This document shows positions 44,025-56,613 of a stretch of DNA of 58,003 nucleotides, piece after piece (position 1 is the stretch's first letter; every line of letters starts with the position of its first letter). The stretch comes from Actinomortierella ambigua (lineage: Eukaryota; Mortierellomycota; Mortierellomycetes; Mortierellales; Mortierellaceae): contig JAAAJB010000171.1 in assembly GCA_016098155.1 (NCBI GenBank), forward strand, positions 1 through 58,003, in the 5' to 3' direction. Made by a program: the position numbers and the translations under genes. The notes beneath the pieces were generated by a model that worked only from the letters and a program-made list of their open reading frames with translations, searched no databases and was not told where the DNA came from.

Positions 44025-47000
44025 ATGGCCTCGGCCCCTGTCTCACGAGCCCTGCCAGCCAGCAGTCTCCCTCCCTCTCCTGCTCCTCCTCCTGAGGGCT
44101 CTCCCTCCCCTGCTGCATCACCACCACCACCACCACCACCGCCTCCCCCATCCACACTAGCAGCAGTTGCATCAGGTTCAACAGCCGCATTCACGGCCAT
44201 GACACACAGACCACCCACACTCACTAGGCAAGCGGCCGTTGCTCTAACAGGTATCGTGCTCATGGTCAGCGCGCTCTTTGGCAGTACCACCCTCAGCCGC
44301 CTGGCCTCACTCCTCTTGGCGGCGCCTATTGTTTTCATCCTCTGCCTCGTCACACTCGCCACCTCCAATATCGTCTTTTCAGTCCTGTACAGTAGACGAC
44401 AACAACAACAGCAAGAAAAGCAACAGCAACAAAACGCCTCCACCAAAACAGCCACATCCACCCGGCAACCCGGACAAGCTCACCGGCATGCGTTTCACTC
44501 TTTACGGCCTGCCTATTTTAGCCGTCCAGTGGCCTGGTCGGCGATCGAGAAGCGGCGCAAGCAAGAGCAGGCGGCCAAGTACCGGACGCCGATTGCCGAC
44601 ACGATGCCGCAACTGTCGGAAGCGATTGACACAGTGATCGAGTTGATCCTACGCGACTATGTGACGGGGTGGATGCGGGCCATCACGGTCGAGACGGTGA
44701 TCCAACAACGGATCGAGGAGCTGTTGCGGATGGTGTTGTTGAAGCTGAAGCAACGCGTAATGCACCTCGACTTGACACAGCTGATGGTGATGGATCTGGT
44801 GCCCAAGATCACGAGCCACGTGAATGATTTCCGCAAGGCCGAGATGCATCTGCGTGGGAACCGGCTCGAACGCAAGCTGACGGCCTCGGATGAGCTCGAC
44901 CTGTTGGTCGCGAGCCAGTTCCGCCAGGGCAAGTTGCATCGCGCCATTTCCTCTACCTCCACCTCCACGGTCGCGAGCGAGGAGGCCTATCTGCGCGTGA
45001 TTGTCCAGGCCGTGCTGCCGACGCTGATCCCGCCCAATGAGGCCCATAGCTTGGTCCTGTCGACCTTGTTGCGCGAGATCCTGGTCGGTGCCGTCCTTCG
45101 ACCGGTGATGGAGATCCTGTCGGACCCTGATTATTGGAATCAAAATGTCGACCTCTATGTAAGTGTGTGTTTTTCTTTGCTGTTGATATGAGAGAAGGAA
45201 AAAAAAAGGGGGGGGGACAGGAAGGGAAGATGTTGTCTTTGCCTCCTTTTTTGGTGGGGTGACCATGTCTGTGTGCGTGTGTATTTTGGTCTGTTTCCGC
45301 GGATAGGCGGTGATGATGAGATGTGAATATCTTCTATGGCCCAACTAACGCTCGAGATGCACGAAACCCCCTGTGCTCCTCTTCATTCCATCTCTTATCG
45401 TCTCCTATTAGGCAGGGAAAGCTATTCGGGAGCAGTATGTCATCGATCGCACAGTATTGGTCACGCCACACATACATCACACACATGCATTTTATGACGC
45501 CTAACAATCTATGTTTTTTTTTTGTGTAGGAACATGGTGAAGAAGCTCCGCGAGGCATTGAAGCAGCACGCCGATAGTCTCGACTACGATCCAAAGGGAC
45601 TAGCACCATCTCAAGGAGGAGAAGGCGCAGGCGAAACCCGGGATGTCCATGGCAAAGGGGATCTGCATAGCTTTGAAGATTTTCTCAAGATGATCAAGCG
45701 CTGCGACAGCTTGCTCGATGTCAAGCGCATCCGTAACACCATCATGATCCAGATCCGCAAGAAGAAGACGCTCATCGCTGGCCGAGAGCGTGATGAGATT
45801 GTCAATGGTAGCAAGGTCGAGGATACAATTGTTTATATCAACAAACTCGACATTGCCAAGCGACATGCCGAAAAGAGAATCGAGGCTTTGGGCGGACCTG
45901 CCTATTCCAAGGTATGTTTGACTATTTTGTCCTCCCTCGATTTATTTTTAACGTTGCCAAGACCTGCCCCCGTCTTACCTTTTTCTTTCTTTCTCTACCA
46001 TGGGTGATAGCGACGCACCAAGGAGTACACGCCATCGATTCGAGGAGCGTCGTCTGCCATCAACCTAGAGACGGTGTTGACAAACCCAACAGGCCTGTCG
46101 TATTTCATGGAGTTTCAGGACCGACGCAATATTATGAACGAGCTTCAATTCTGGCTATTGATCGAGTCTCTCAACATCAAGGCAGAGACACACGACATGT
46201 CCGATGCCTCTTTGGACTCGCAGAGTCGCGAAAGCAAGAGTGACTCGATAAAGACAGGTGCCGTCTCGTACAAGAGCACGGCGGCGCTGCCACCTTCAAT
46301 GCCGCCCACACCTTCGACCATCGCCTCTAACAAGGAAGGTCAGGGTGTTGGTAGTGAACAGGAGCCATCGACGATGACAACCACGACTGAGACCTCGGAC
46401 ACGTTGCGTGAAGATGTCCGGATGATTTACGAAATGTATTTTGCCGAGGCAGCACCTCGCCGCGTGCGTGTTGATCCTGCTGTGATTGAGACGATCCGGG
46501 CTTATGGATTTGTACCTTCACCATCACCCAATGATCCATCTACGACCACTACACCCAACACTAAAGTCTCGAGCACAAGGAGCGCAGCCTCAGTTCCTCT
46601 GCAGGAAGAATCAAATGGGGCAGCAGCGGCAGCGGCGGCAGCCGTGGTGAGACAATACCTGTTGCACGCGCAGAAGCAGGTGTTTGAGCTAATGTTGACA
46701 CGGGACTACCCCGAATTTTCCAAGAGTGACCTCTACTACAAGTTTGTGGCCAGCTATCAGGCACTGCTGGCGGAGAGTCGAGAAGGAGGGGGGTCGCAGG
46801 ACGGGTATGATCACCATGATCTGCATTCTCATCACCACCATCATCACCCACAACAACACCAGCACTATCCTCACTCTGAACCGACGACGCCTATTGCACA
46901 ACGCACACAGCCACCATTGCCCACACCACTACCACCGCCACCGCCGCCACCACCACCGCCACCGGCAGTTTCACAGCACCCTCATCGTTCAAGTCTATTA

Positions 47001-50000
47001 TCGGCTTTGAACCTTGGATCACCCGAGCGGCGGCGCGAGACTCGCAATTCGGCCGATCCATCGATGTCGAACACCACCGGTACTACTACCAAGCGAAGTA
47101 GCACCGGCTCGTTTCTTGAGATTTTCGGGATTGGACGTGAAAAAGACCGAGAGAGAGAGCGGGAACGGGAAAGGACGGCTTTCTTCGATGAGCATGGACC
47201 GGCGGCGTTGCGACGCGCGCTTTTATCGGTGGCCCCGCCATCCATCACAAAAACAGCATCCTCATTGTCGTCGGCGGTACCGGCAGCAGTGGTACCATCT
47301 TCATCGGCGGATCATTCGTCACGAGGAGGAGTGGGAGGATCATCCAACAACAATTCGTCCATGACGAATCCAAAGTCTTCGACAGAAGAAACGGCGACGA
47401 ACGGGCTGCTACCACCGCCTCCCCCTCGTGGACGCTTGCAGCCGGCAGCACCCATTCCATCGGTGGTGGCAGCAGTAGCAGCAGCGCCCCTGTCTAGGTC
47501 GCGGTCGATGGGATCACTCAAGGGCGTGGAGGAGGGTTCGGAGAACAGTAGCACTTGCAGTGGCAGTGGCAGTGGCAGTAGTAGTAGCCGCCGAAAGTTG
47601 AGCGTCCGTGCGGAGCGATCGTCGACGATGATGTCGGGGGATGATCCACGTGATCCTCCAGCGGGACATGCCAGCACCTCGGGCACTGGCGATGGTGGTG
47701 CAGCGGCACCGAGGCTTAGCGACTCACTATTATTGGAGCTTGAGCGACAAGGGACGAAGCTCACGGCAGACGGCTATGATGATGATGAAGAGCTGGAAGG
47801 GGGCAAGTTTCCAGCTGGGGTGGCCGCTAGGATCGCGAACCGCAAGCCTAGTGGGATTGATGCGGTGGAGGCGGCGCTGTCGTCGATCTTGCAGACGGAG
47901 GGTCAGCATGACGATGATGATGATAATCGTCGTCGTCGCCAGGATCAGGATCATCATCGTCACTCCTCAAGGAAGAGTGGTAGCACCAACAACAAGCCAG
48001 GAGGACCGCAGGCGATCAAGGGCGGGCGTGGAGAGGGAGAAGAGGCCGTGCAAGATGGTTCGAATACGATGATGACGACACCCTCGTTTGCAACAGCGAC
48101 CGAGGACTCGCACCTGATGCGATGGGGCTCGACCAGGAGCAAGCGGAAGAAGAATTCACTGCGGATTGTGACGCCAGACGATGAAGCAGCAGCAGCAGCG
48201 TCAACAGCAGCAGCTGTATCACAGGGGTCGGTCAATGTAAAGGAGCCAACTGTTGTTGTCTCTACAACCTCCACCAAAGGGTCTAGCAGCCGGTCGCCCA
48301 AGACAGATGATCGAGTGATTCGAATCAAGCCACGGTCTCCAGGAAGTGGTGATCGTCCCCGGTCATCGTTGACGGCTTCGTTGGAGTTCCACCATCAGCA
48401 ACCGTTGCAGACGTTGCTGGAACAGGAGCAGGAACAGGCACCAAGTTCACCTGTTGAGCACGACGGAGTTGGATCGCAGGAGAGTCCAACGGCAGCCATG
48501 TCGCCTGGACCGTTTTCAGCAACGGAGCCGGAAGGGGATGATGATAGTGAGAGTGAGAGTGACAGCGAAGAAGACATGCCAGGAGGAGGAGGAGATCGTC
48601 GTCGTAGTCGAAGTCGTCGACGTCGAGAGGATGAGGAGAATGTGCATCGAGCAGCGCCAGGCGATTTATTGTTGGCGACACGGATCCAAAAGCTGCGACT
48701 GGATATTGAGAATGTGAAGAAGCAAGAACAAATCGTCGAGGCGCTGATGCAAAAGGCAGAACGACAAGGGAGACAGAATCAGCTTTGGATTCTGAAGAAG
48801 TCGAAATCGGCGCTGCGACGCGAGATTCATAGCATGGAGTACCAAAAGACACAGTATGAGGTGCAGGAGGCCGAGAATATGATCATGCCTGTAAGTCTCT
48901 TTCTCTGTCTCTCCTGCATTCGGAGCAAACCTCAGCGAAAAAAAGGTGTATACGATTATAATATCTATTTATTGACTCTAATTTTTTTTATTCCCTTTCT
49001 TTCAATCACTCTTTCTCTTCATCACAATTTGGAATCAATTAGGGACGGTCGACTCTGAGTATCACGTCTTCGACGGTTGGCCACGACGGCAGCAAGGAAT
49101 TTGCGCTGTATGTGATTGAAGTGCACCAAATGGCGCAGGACGGCAGTTTTGCGTCCGGGTGGGTGATTGCGAGGCGATACAGCGAGTTTTTCGCGCTGCA
49201 CCAAGTGCTCAAGGAAAAGTTTCCGATGGTGAAGCAGTTTGAGCTGCCGGGCAAGCGTGGATTTCTCAAGCTTCAAAAGTCGTTTGTGGAGAGCCGTCGC
49301 ATTGGACTGGAACGGTACCTGCGACAGCTGATCCGACATGAGGATATTTGTCAGTCGCAAGAGCTTCGGAGCTTCTTGTCGCAGGAAAACATTGCACTGC
49401 CGCAGTTTTCGTCCACGTCGTCGTCGTCGAATGCTTCGACCTCGTCGTTGTTGTTGGCTGCCACGGCTTCTTTACCGTCGGTCACATTACCATCATCACC
49501 CTCAGCATCATCATCCACGGCAGCAGCAGCAGGGGTTGCACCCTCGACGTCAGTCTTGGGCCCTTCGTTGTTTGGCAATGATTCTACTCGGCAGCAAGAG
49601 CCATCATCCGCCTCCACGGACTCGACCCCTCGTGCGAGCGGACATGGCCGGTCGATGACGCAGTCGCAGTCAGGCTCGAGCTCGTTTTCGTTTGAGCAGC
49701 TCTTCCACTCGAATCCTCTCAGTAATGCATCGGCGAATCACCACTCTAGCAAGGAGCACGCCGCCCGTGGTGGTGGTGGTGGTGGTACAGGAGCAGGAGT
49801 AGGAGTAGGCGATGGAGGGGTCCGTGGTAGCGAGGTTGGCTCACGTGGAGTCGTGTCCTTGGATCTGGATCGAGGTACACGAGGAGGAGGTGGTGGTGGT
49901 GGTGGCGGCGCCGGAGAAGGAGCCGAGAGCGGGTTTATGAAGCACATCTACCAGACGGTGTCGGAGGGCATCGACGACATGTTTAGCGGAGGCCCACCGA

Positions 50001-51402
50001 CGGTGCTGGGCAACATCACCAAGCAGCTAGGGAACCAGATGATGCAGTTCTCGCTGGAGAGTGATGACCACGACGACGATCGCCGCCGCCAGCAGCAACA
50101 GCAGCAAACCGCCAATGGCATCCATCGACGTCTGCATTTTAGTACGAATGGTCCGTCGAACAGGAGAAGCCATGATGGCGGCGGCGGCGGTGGAGTGGCC
50201 ACCGCAACGACGATGACCCCCGGAGCAGTGTCGTCGTCATCCTCCAGTCGGCCAACCAATCTTGGGCGGCAGCGGTCATTGACGGACTCTCGAGTTTATT
50301 CGCAGGCAAAACTGGAGGGGCAGCCACATCTTTTGCCTCTGATGACTGTGGCGGGACTTGGCAGCGTCGGAGGTGGCAGTGGCAGTAGCAGCAACAACTA
50401 CAACAATGGTCAAGGAGGGCATGGTCCAGCAGCAGCAGCAGGAGGGTCCACGATGGCGGCAGTAGAGTCCGTGACAGCCGGAGCAGGAGTTGGAGCTGCA
50501 GCTGCAGCCGCCACCGTAGGAGCCGCCACATCCACGACGACGGCGACGATAGTCGAGACGATGAATGTGCAAGGACAACCGACGATGACGGTGGTTGGGG
50601 AGGAAGCGGAAGGGGTGACGACATTCACGGAACCGTTGTGTGATCTGTTTATCGAGTTGTTTGAGCTCAAGGAGAAGAACAATTGGCTACGACGACAGGC
50701 GGTGGTGATTATCTTGCAGCAGGTGCTTGGGGGAACGATCGAGCGCAAGCTGCGCGATATGATCAAGGCGTATGTCGAGGAGTCGATGTTGACGTTTTAT
50801 GTGTGCAAGCTGAGGGACACGCTCTGGCCACCGCCATCGCCGCCACCTTCTTCAGTGGTCGTCGAGGAAGGGTATGAGGTTGTCGGACGGGAATGGACCA
50901 CCATGGGTGGTGGGAACGGAGCAGCAGCAGCAGCAGCAGCAGCGACGGCCGCGATGGACTCGGCCACGTTGCCACAAAAGGCGAAGCCTAGAGTGCCCCG
51001 GACGCCTGAGCAAAAGACACTGACACGGGATCAAGCCAGCCGCAAGCTATCCGAGTTTTTGCCAGGTAAGAGATAAGCGAGCGAGTGAGAGAGAGGGTGT
51101 GTGTGTGTATGCGTGTGATTTCTTCACCTTGATAACTCAACCCCCTTTACTTCCTTTTTTCTTTTTTTTTTTTTAATTCCGCATCGCTAGATCTGTTAGG
51201 CAACATGGTAGGACACCAGAACGCAAGGCGTGGAGCGCGTCGATTGTTTGCAGCCTTCCAGAACCGACGACTGAACCAGCAGCTCGTGTACACGGCATTG
51301 GACGAGGTGGTAGCGGCGCTGTGGCCAGAGCTCGTGGTGTCGGTGGATCAATGCGGGATCCATTTGAAGCAGCCATCATCAACGCCAAAAGCCAAGGATT
51401 GA
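44025..51402 (+). CDS. Mdm1/SNX25-type PXA-RGS-PX-nexin_C protein, 2,217 aa
   Basis: Very large ER-anchored regulator related to yeast Mdm1 and animal SNX13/14/25, which tether the ER to the vacuole or lysosome and to lipid droplets. Model: 44025..45158, 45412..45434, 45530..45911, 46011..48890, 49043..51065, 51191..51402. Pro-rich N-terminus, two membrane segments at about 69-122, PXA domain from about 190 (AIEKRRKQEQAAKYRTPIAD, TVIELILRDYVTGWM). The RGS-like domain starts near 530 (NPTGLSYFMEFQDRRNIMNE) and is split by long low-complexity inserts. PX is at about 1475-1590 (VIARRYSEFFALHQVLKEKF, PGKRGFLKLQKSFVESR). nexin_C runs from about 2000 (EPLCDLFIELFELKEKNNWL) into the last exon. A 23-nt micro-exon (AGKAIRE) lies between PXA and RGS. 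All junctions are in frame. Disordered inserts make it about twice the usual size. Confidence 0.92.
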
Positions 51403-51869
51403 AAACAGGAGGAGTTGGATCTGCGTTTTTTTCCTCCCCTCCCCCCGTACCCTTCTCTTTTTGAGGCATGTTGAAAAAATAAATCTCTCTCACCTCGCTT
51501 CCCTTTGCTTGGCACAGTCCTTTGCTTTTTTCTATTGGTCATTCTTTCCCAACTGCGGGTGACACCGTGCCCCTGAAATTGGATAAACTGGGAGGGGGTG
51601 TATGTGTGAACGAGGAAGCTGAGCTCTCCGCTATTCTGTCCTTCCCAAAAGAAGAGATTATTACAGCCATGGAGTGGTTCACATTAGGAAAACTCTGTTT
51701 CATTCCCAGATTATTGGAAGGGACGAGGATAAGATGTGTTGATAATAGATATTAGAACATGTGTGTGTCTGTGGGTGTGTGTATGCGTATGTGAACGTGT
51801 ATGCGTGGACAAAGTGGAGAGAGAATGATTTTGTTTTTGTTTGTTTGTTTGTGTGTCTCTGTGTGTGCT
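51403..51869. other. Convergent 3' flank
   Basis: Lies between the Mdm1-like stop and the stop of tandem membrane gene A. It has GT-rich simple sequence near 51760-51870. No gene. Confidence 0.45.
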
Positions 51870-53108
51870 TCATTGCGCTGTTTGCATCTCGTACTCTTCG
51901 TGTTCATCCCGCGGCCAATCTCTCGACGATGGGCGCTCGGTGTATGGTGGCAAGGAATGGCACGATGTGATCGAAGGAGGGCGCTGAGATGGTCGTTGGG
52001 TACCATAGACAGCCTCCCTGCGTGGCGGTGATGGTGGTTGTGGTGGTCGTGCCGGCGTTTGCGATGGTGATTCCGATGGTGTCTGGTTGCGCTTCATGGC
52101 TTTCCGGCGACGAACAAAGAGACCCACGGCGATAATGAAGAACGTAACGAGCAGGACCGGGCCGAGGCTCGCCATGATATTGATGTCGTTGTCATAGTCA
52201 TATGACGTTGGTGTCGGCCAGGCCGCCGTGGGGGCGATGGTGGCGGAGAAGGTGCCGGTGAAGGTGGCCATGAAGAGCTTGTCGACGTTGATCGCGATGG
52301 GTCTGCCTCCATCTATCCAAGTGGTGGTGTCGGAGGAAGGTGGGCTGGACTGGTCGAGCGCGTACAGCTGGCCGTTGACATGGAGGATGAGTGCCCATGG
52401 GAATCGCCAACCGCCATGTGCCGTCGTGTCGTTCTCCACGCGCCTCGCAGGTGCTGGGAGGAAGGTCAGGAAGGTTGATTCGTTGAAAAGGGCGCTTGGG
52501 AATTTGGTGGCCTGGTCAAGCTGAAGAGTGTTGGGGCTCTTGATAGGCCAAGTAAGGTAGTGGACAGCGTAATTAGAGGATGGCTCCTGTGAAGAAAAGA
52601 GAAGAAGAAAAAAAGAAGAAGGATGCATGAGTGTTTGTATTTTGAAATTGACGTGTTTTTTGGGTGCATGATCGGAAGATCTTTTTCTTGGGCTTGGTGC
52701 GGGTCGCACAGCCTTTATTCTCCTCATTGCTCATTGAGATTCAGAGTCTCTGGATGACAGGTGCTGCAAACTTACTCGGCACCAAAGGTAGAGATCAAAA
52801 CCATTGTATCCAAGTTCTCGACCAAGCTGCTCGCCCCTGAGGCCACATGTCGAAGAAAGGTAGAACGCGGTGGTGAAGTTGGGTGAGTGGCTCGACCATG
52901 AGTCTATATATGGATAGTCATATATATCGACTCTCGCCATAGTTGAGTCAGACGATGTTAAGAATAGCCTCACATGTATCAGTTGTCGGCCGATGATGGA
53001 GATGAGCCCCTCGTTGTTGATCCGCTGGTTCTATTGGACAAGAATGCTCATTTTTAGTCTTTGTCCAATGGGTAACCATAGGGAGGGAATAAGAGGAGAG
53101 TGAAAGAC

Positions 53109-53156
<48 letters not shown>

Positions 53157-53759
53157 ATGTCACCATATCTCTTTCTTTCAAGCGATACTTAAGACCGTCT
53201 CTCGTCCAGCAAGAAGAAGAAGAAGAAAGGAGGCATCCAAGCTGAGCAATATTACCATGGCCATGTAGTCCCGAAATGTAACACCATCATATGTAGAAGT
53301 AAAGACAGAGTCGTCCGAATGTCGATGCATGGCATGAATAAACGGAGTTTGAGACCCTGCGAGGATCTGATGACTACACGAGTCAGTGACCGCGCATGGG
53401 GTGGACAACGGCAAGACTTGCCATGTTGCATTGGCCCCAGCACCCTGTGCGGTTGTAGTGTTGCATGTAGCTCCCCAGAACGACGACGCCTCAGACGAGT
53501 TTCTGCCACTGCTGGGATTGCTCAGATGTGCCATGATGATAAACGTCCCGTTGCTCTCTATTGCACACGACACATCGACTGGCTGGAATGCTGGTGCATC
53601 CAGTGGCTCGATCGGCATGAGCTGCCACTGGGCATTGTGAATCGATTGCGGGAACTGTGCGGACTGAATCAGGTACAGGCGGTTCGAGGCGTCGATGGTC
53701 GCCAGATGAATCCGGTTGTTTCCAGCAACGGCACATAGTACTTTGTCGAGCAATCCCAT
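51870..53759 (-). CDS. Tandem family copy A: single-pass membrane protein with propeller-like ectodomain
   Basis: I do not recognise a named family. Model: complement(51870..52586, 52776..53030, 53256..53759), 491 aa. Ectodomain: CAVAGNNRIHLATIDASNRL then YLIQSAQFPQSIHNAQW, with blade-like elements recurring at FIIMAHLSNPSSGRNSS, TFLPAPARRVEND and WALILHVNGQLYALDQSSP, reminiscent of beta-propeller blades (inference). Several Cys and N-glycosylation sequons support an extracellular position. Transmembrane segment: MASLGPVLLVTFFIIAVGLF then RRRK. The Pro-rich cytosolic tail contains SLPPYTERPSSRDWPRDEHE, holding an LPxY motif of the type bound by Nedd4/Rsp5 WW domains. The ATG at 53759 is the first in this frame. 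A signal-like leader lies upstream (ATG at 53847) but in another frame, unlike copy B. Introns are GT-AG, phase 0, at the same places as in B. Confidence 0.75.
53113..53153. repeat. AG microsatellite in intron 1 of tandem gene A
   Basis: About twenty AG units, a CT tract on the gene's strand, inside the intron between exons 1 and 2. Copy B lacks it. Confidence 0.85.
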
Positions 53760-54297
53760 CGCTGTTTTGCCGTCGATAAGAGAGGGGGAGAAAGAGAGAA
53801 GATGAGGATGAGGAGGAGAAAGAGAGAAAGAGAGAACGAGTGGGCATTTACTTATAGACAATGAAATCCCAAAATTCTGTTCGCGTTAGTGTGGTTGCTT
53901 TCCATGACTCTCTTTTCTTTGTTGGCAGAAACAAATATAGCTTCTATGTCACACAACCAACAGGCAAAAAACAAAAAGCCGAGAAAGCTTAACTGTGTTT
54001 CTATCTCACTTCATTATCTAACAAAACCGCGAATACATTATCTCTTGAGGAGCTGTTGCAACGAAAGGCAGACGTCGATAGCGCTTTCACTCGCTTCGCC
54101 ACTTTTCCTTCTTTTGCGCGTAGACTTGCTTTCTTATTGGTCGCTCCTCCCTTCTGACTGCGGGGGAAGAGAGGGTGAAGGGTGAAACAGAGGGCCCTCC
54201 ACTCAACGCCGGTCACAGTGGATGTGTACGAATGTGCGTGTTGCGTGTCTAATTAGGAATGAAGGGGGGGGGGGGGGGGAAATAGCCCATTTTTCTT
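53760..54297. other. Upstream region of tandem gene A
   Basis: Between copies A and B. Its order of short motifs (AGCTTAACTCTG/TGTG-like start, then GCCACTTT, then CTTGCTTTCT near ATTGGT, then CTGACTGCG) recurs upstream of copy B at about 56290-56450, so the promoter was duplicated with the gene. The ATTGGT, an inverted CCAAT box, is shared. TATAAGTA (53849-53856, minus) lies about 90 bp upstream of the start. Confidence 0.55.
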
Positions 54298-56181
54298 TCA
54301 CCGCGCTGGTTGCATGTCGTCTGCTTCGTGTTCATCCCGAGGCCAATCTCTCGACGATGGGCGCTCGGTGTACGGTGGCAACGAATAGCACGATGTCATC
54401 GACGGTGGACGCTGTTGTTGATGTTGTTGTTGTGGTTGTTGGGTACCGTTGACAGCCACCTCAATCATCGGTGGCGACTGCGATTGCGATTCTCGTTTGC
54501 GCTTGACCTTCCGTGTGTGAATATAGAAACTAATGACTACAGCGACGATAGCAATGGCCGCGATCGGGCCGATGATATTATTGCCAACGGCGTCGTTGTC
54601 CGATTCGCCATTAGAGATATCCGTTGACGGCCTTGGATTGAGGATATCCGTCGAAGGCCTTGGCCACGATGGGATGGGCTTCAAGAGATTGTCGACGTTG
54701 ATCGCGATGGGTCTACCGTCATCGACCCATGCGGTGATGCTGGTAGTATTGGCGTTGGTGGGCCAATTGGACCGGTTGAGCGCGTATAGCCTGCCGTCAT
54801 TATGGAGGAAGAGCGCCCATGGGAACTGAAAACCGCCATCTATCGACATATCGTTCTCATTGCGAATTGGAGGGGCTGGGAGAAAGGTCAGGAAGCCTGC
54901 ATCGGTGAACCGGGAGTGTGAGACTTTGGTGGGCGGGAATAGCGTAGGGCTGCTGTTGGCCATTAAGGGCCGAGTAAAGTAGTAGATAGCATGAGAGGAT
55001 TGCCCCTGTAAGAAAAAAGAAGGGTCGCGAAGAGAGGGTGAGGAAGAGAGGGACAGAGATATGCAGATAAAGTGTGTGTAAATTGCTTTGACACCGGAGC
55101 TTCTGGGCTGTTGCAGGAAATCCTTGGCTTATTTTCTCGTCATTATTTAGCAATGGCTGAATAGTATTACTTACTTGGCACCAAAAGTAGAAATAGACAC
55201 CATTGAATCCAAGTTCTCGACCAAGCCGATTGCCACTGAGACCACATGCCGAAGAAAGGTCGAATGAGGTGGTGATGTCGGGAGCCGAGTTCGGTGAGGG
55301 TGTGTATAGATCATCAAACTGTTCAATCGTTGCTCTTGTCGAATTGGGTGCTACTGAAACCAGGTCCACACGGGTCAGTTGAATGCCGACTATGGCAACG
55401 AGTCCCTGGCCTTTGAACGGTATCTCCTACAAAAAATGAACTCTCATATTTAGCTACCACTCTGTTTTTTTTTCACGCCCTCTCTTTCGATACAAGGTGG
55501 CTAGCCACCTCTGTCCTGCACAAAGAAAGAAAAAATAAATGGGCCATCCAGATTTAATAGTATTACCATAGCCGGAATCGTCACGTAACCCCCAAAGGTT
55601 TTGCCGTCGTACTTTGAGAGGAAGGTGGTGTCGTCCGATTTTCGATGCACGGCATGCGTAAGTGAACTCATGTCTCCTGGGAGGATCCGATGGATACACG
55701 AGTCAGTGACCGTGCATGGGAGGGACAACGGCAAGACTTTCCACTTTGTTCTGGGCCCAGCATCGTATACGTATGAAGTTTCGCATGAAGCTCCCCAGAA
55801 CGGCGACGCTTCGGACGAGTACATGCCACTACTGGGATTGCTCAGATGTGCCATGATGATAAAGGTCCCTGCCTGCCTTATTGCGCACGACACATCGGCT
55901 GGCTGGAGTGCTGGTGCATCCAGTGGCTCGATCGGCATGAACTCCCACTGGGCATTGTGAATCGATGGTGGGTACTGAGCGGACCGGATCAGGTACAGGC
56001 GGTTCGAGGTGTCGATGGTCGCCAGATAAAACCTATTGTTTCCAATAGCGGCGCATAGTACCCTGTCCAGCATATCTATTACTGCCCTGATGATAGGAGA
56101 GAGGAGGAGAAAGAGAAAGAGAGGGGAGGAAGAGGAAGAGAAGAAGAAGAAGAGAGTGAAAGAGAGAGAGAAAGCGAACAT
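54298..56181 (-). CDS. Tandem family copy B: single-pass membrane protein with propeller-like ectodomain
   Basis: Paralogue of copy A with the same exon plan: complement(54298..55005, 55175..55426, 55567..56181), 524 aa. Here a hydrophobic leader (MFAFSLSFTLFFFFSSSSS then LFLFLLLSPIIRA) is in frame, so the ATG at 56181 gives a signal peptide; MLDRVLCAAIGNN at 56073 is the alternative start. Shared ectodomain blocks: NNRFYLATIDTSNRLYLI, AQWEFMPIEPLDAPAL, FIIMAHLSNPSSGMYSS, SSACGLSGNRLGRELGFNG, WALFLHNDGRLYALNRS and VDDGRPIAINVDNLL. Transmembrane segment about IIGPIAAIAIVAVVISFYI, then basic HTRKVKRKRE. The tail ends SLPPYTERPSSRDWPRDEHE plus ADDMQPAR, nearly identical to A, although the stretch before it has diverged. 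Conservation of the tail suggests it is the functional docking part. Ligand and role are unknown. Confidence 0.78.
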
Positions 56182-56613
56182 GCCCAAAAAAAGAGTTCAA
56201 TATCATTCACACTAGCAAGCAAAAGTAACAAGCGTTTGAAAAACCAAACAACTGCAAAAATAGCAACAACAACAAACAGCCTATCTCCAAAAAGCTTAAC
56301 TCTGTCTCTTCGTCCATTTTATAGCAACGAACGCCACCCAACTGTCTCTCGCAAACTTACCGAAAAAAAACGCTTTCCTCCCCCACGCTCGCTTGGCCAC
56401 TTTCTAGTAGCCTTGCTTTCTATTGGTTGTTCCCTTTCTGACTGCGACTGCGGGACGTGCGATCGACGCATGGGGGAGGGGAGAAGGCCGTTCCCACGCT
56501 CACTCGCTGCATTATCTAACCAAACCTGGCAACAGAGCCAATGGTTCGGCAAGGTAATCTTTCCGGACAAAACTTTGTTTTGTTATGAAATCAGAGAGAG
56601 AGACAATCTTTCT
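56182..56613. other. Upstream region of tandem gene B
   Basis: Contains the duplicated promoter motifs described for copy A, including TTGCTTTCTATTGGTTG (inverted CCAAT) near 56413-56430. No gene. Confidence 0.5.
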
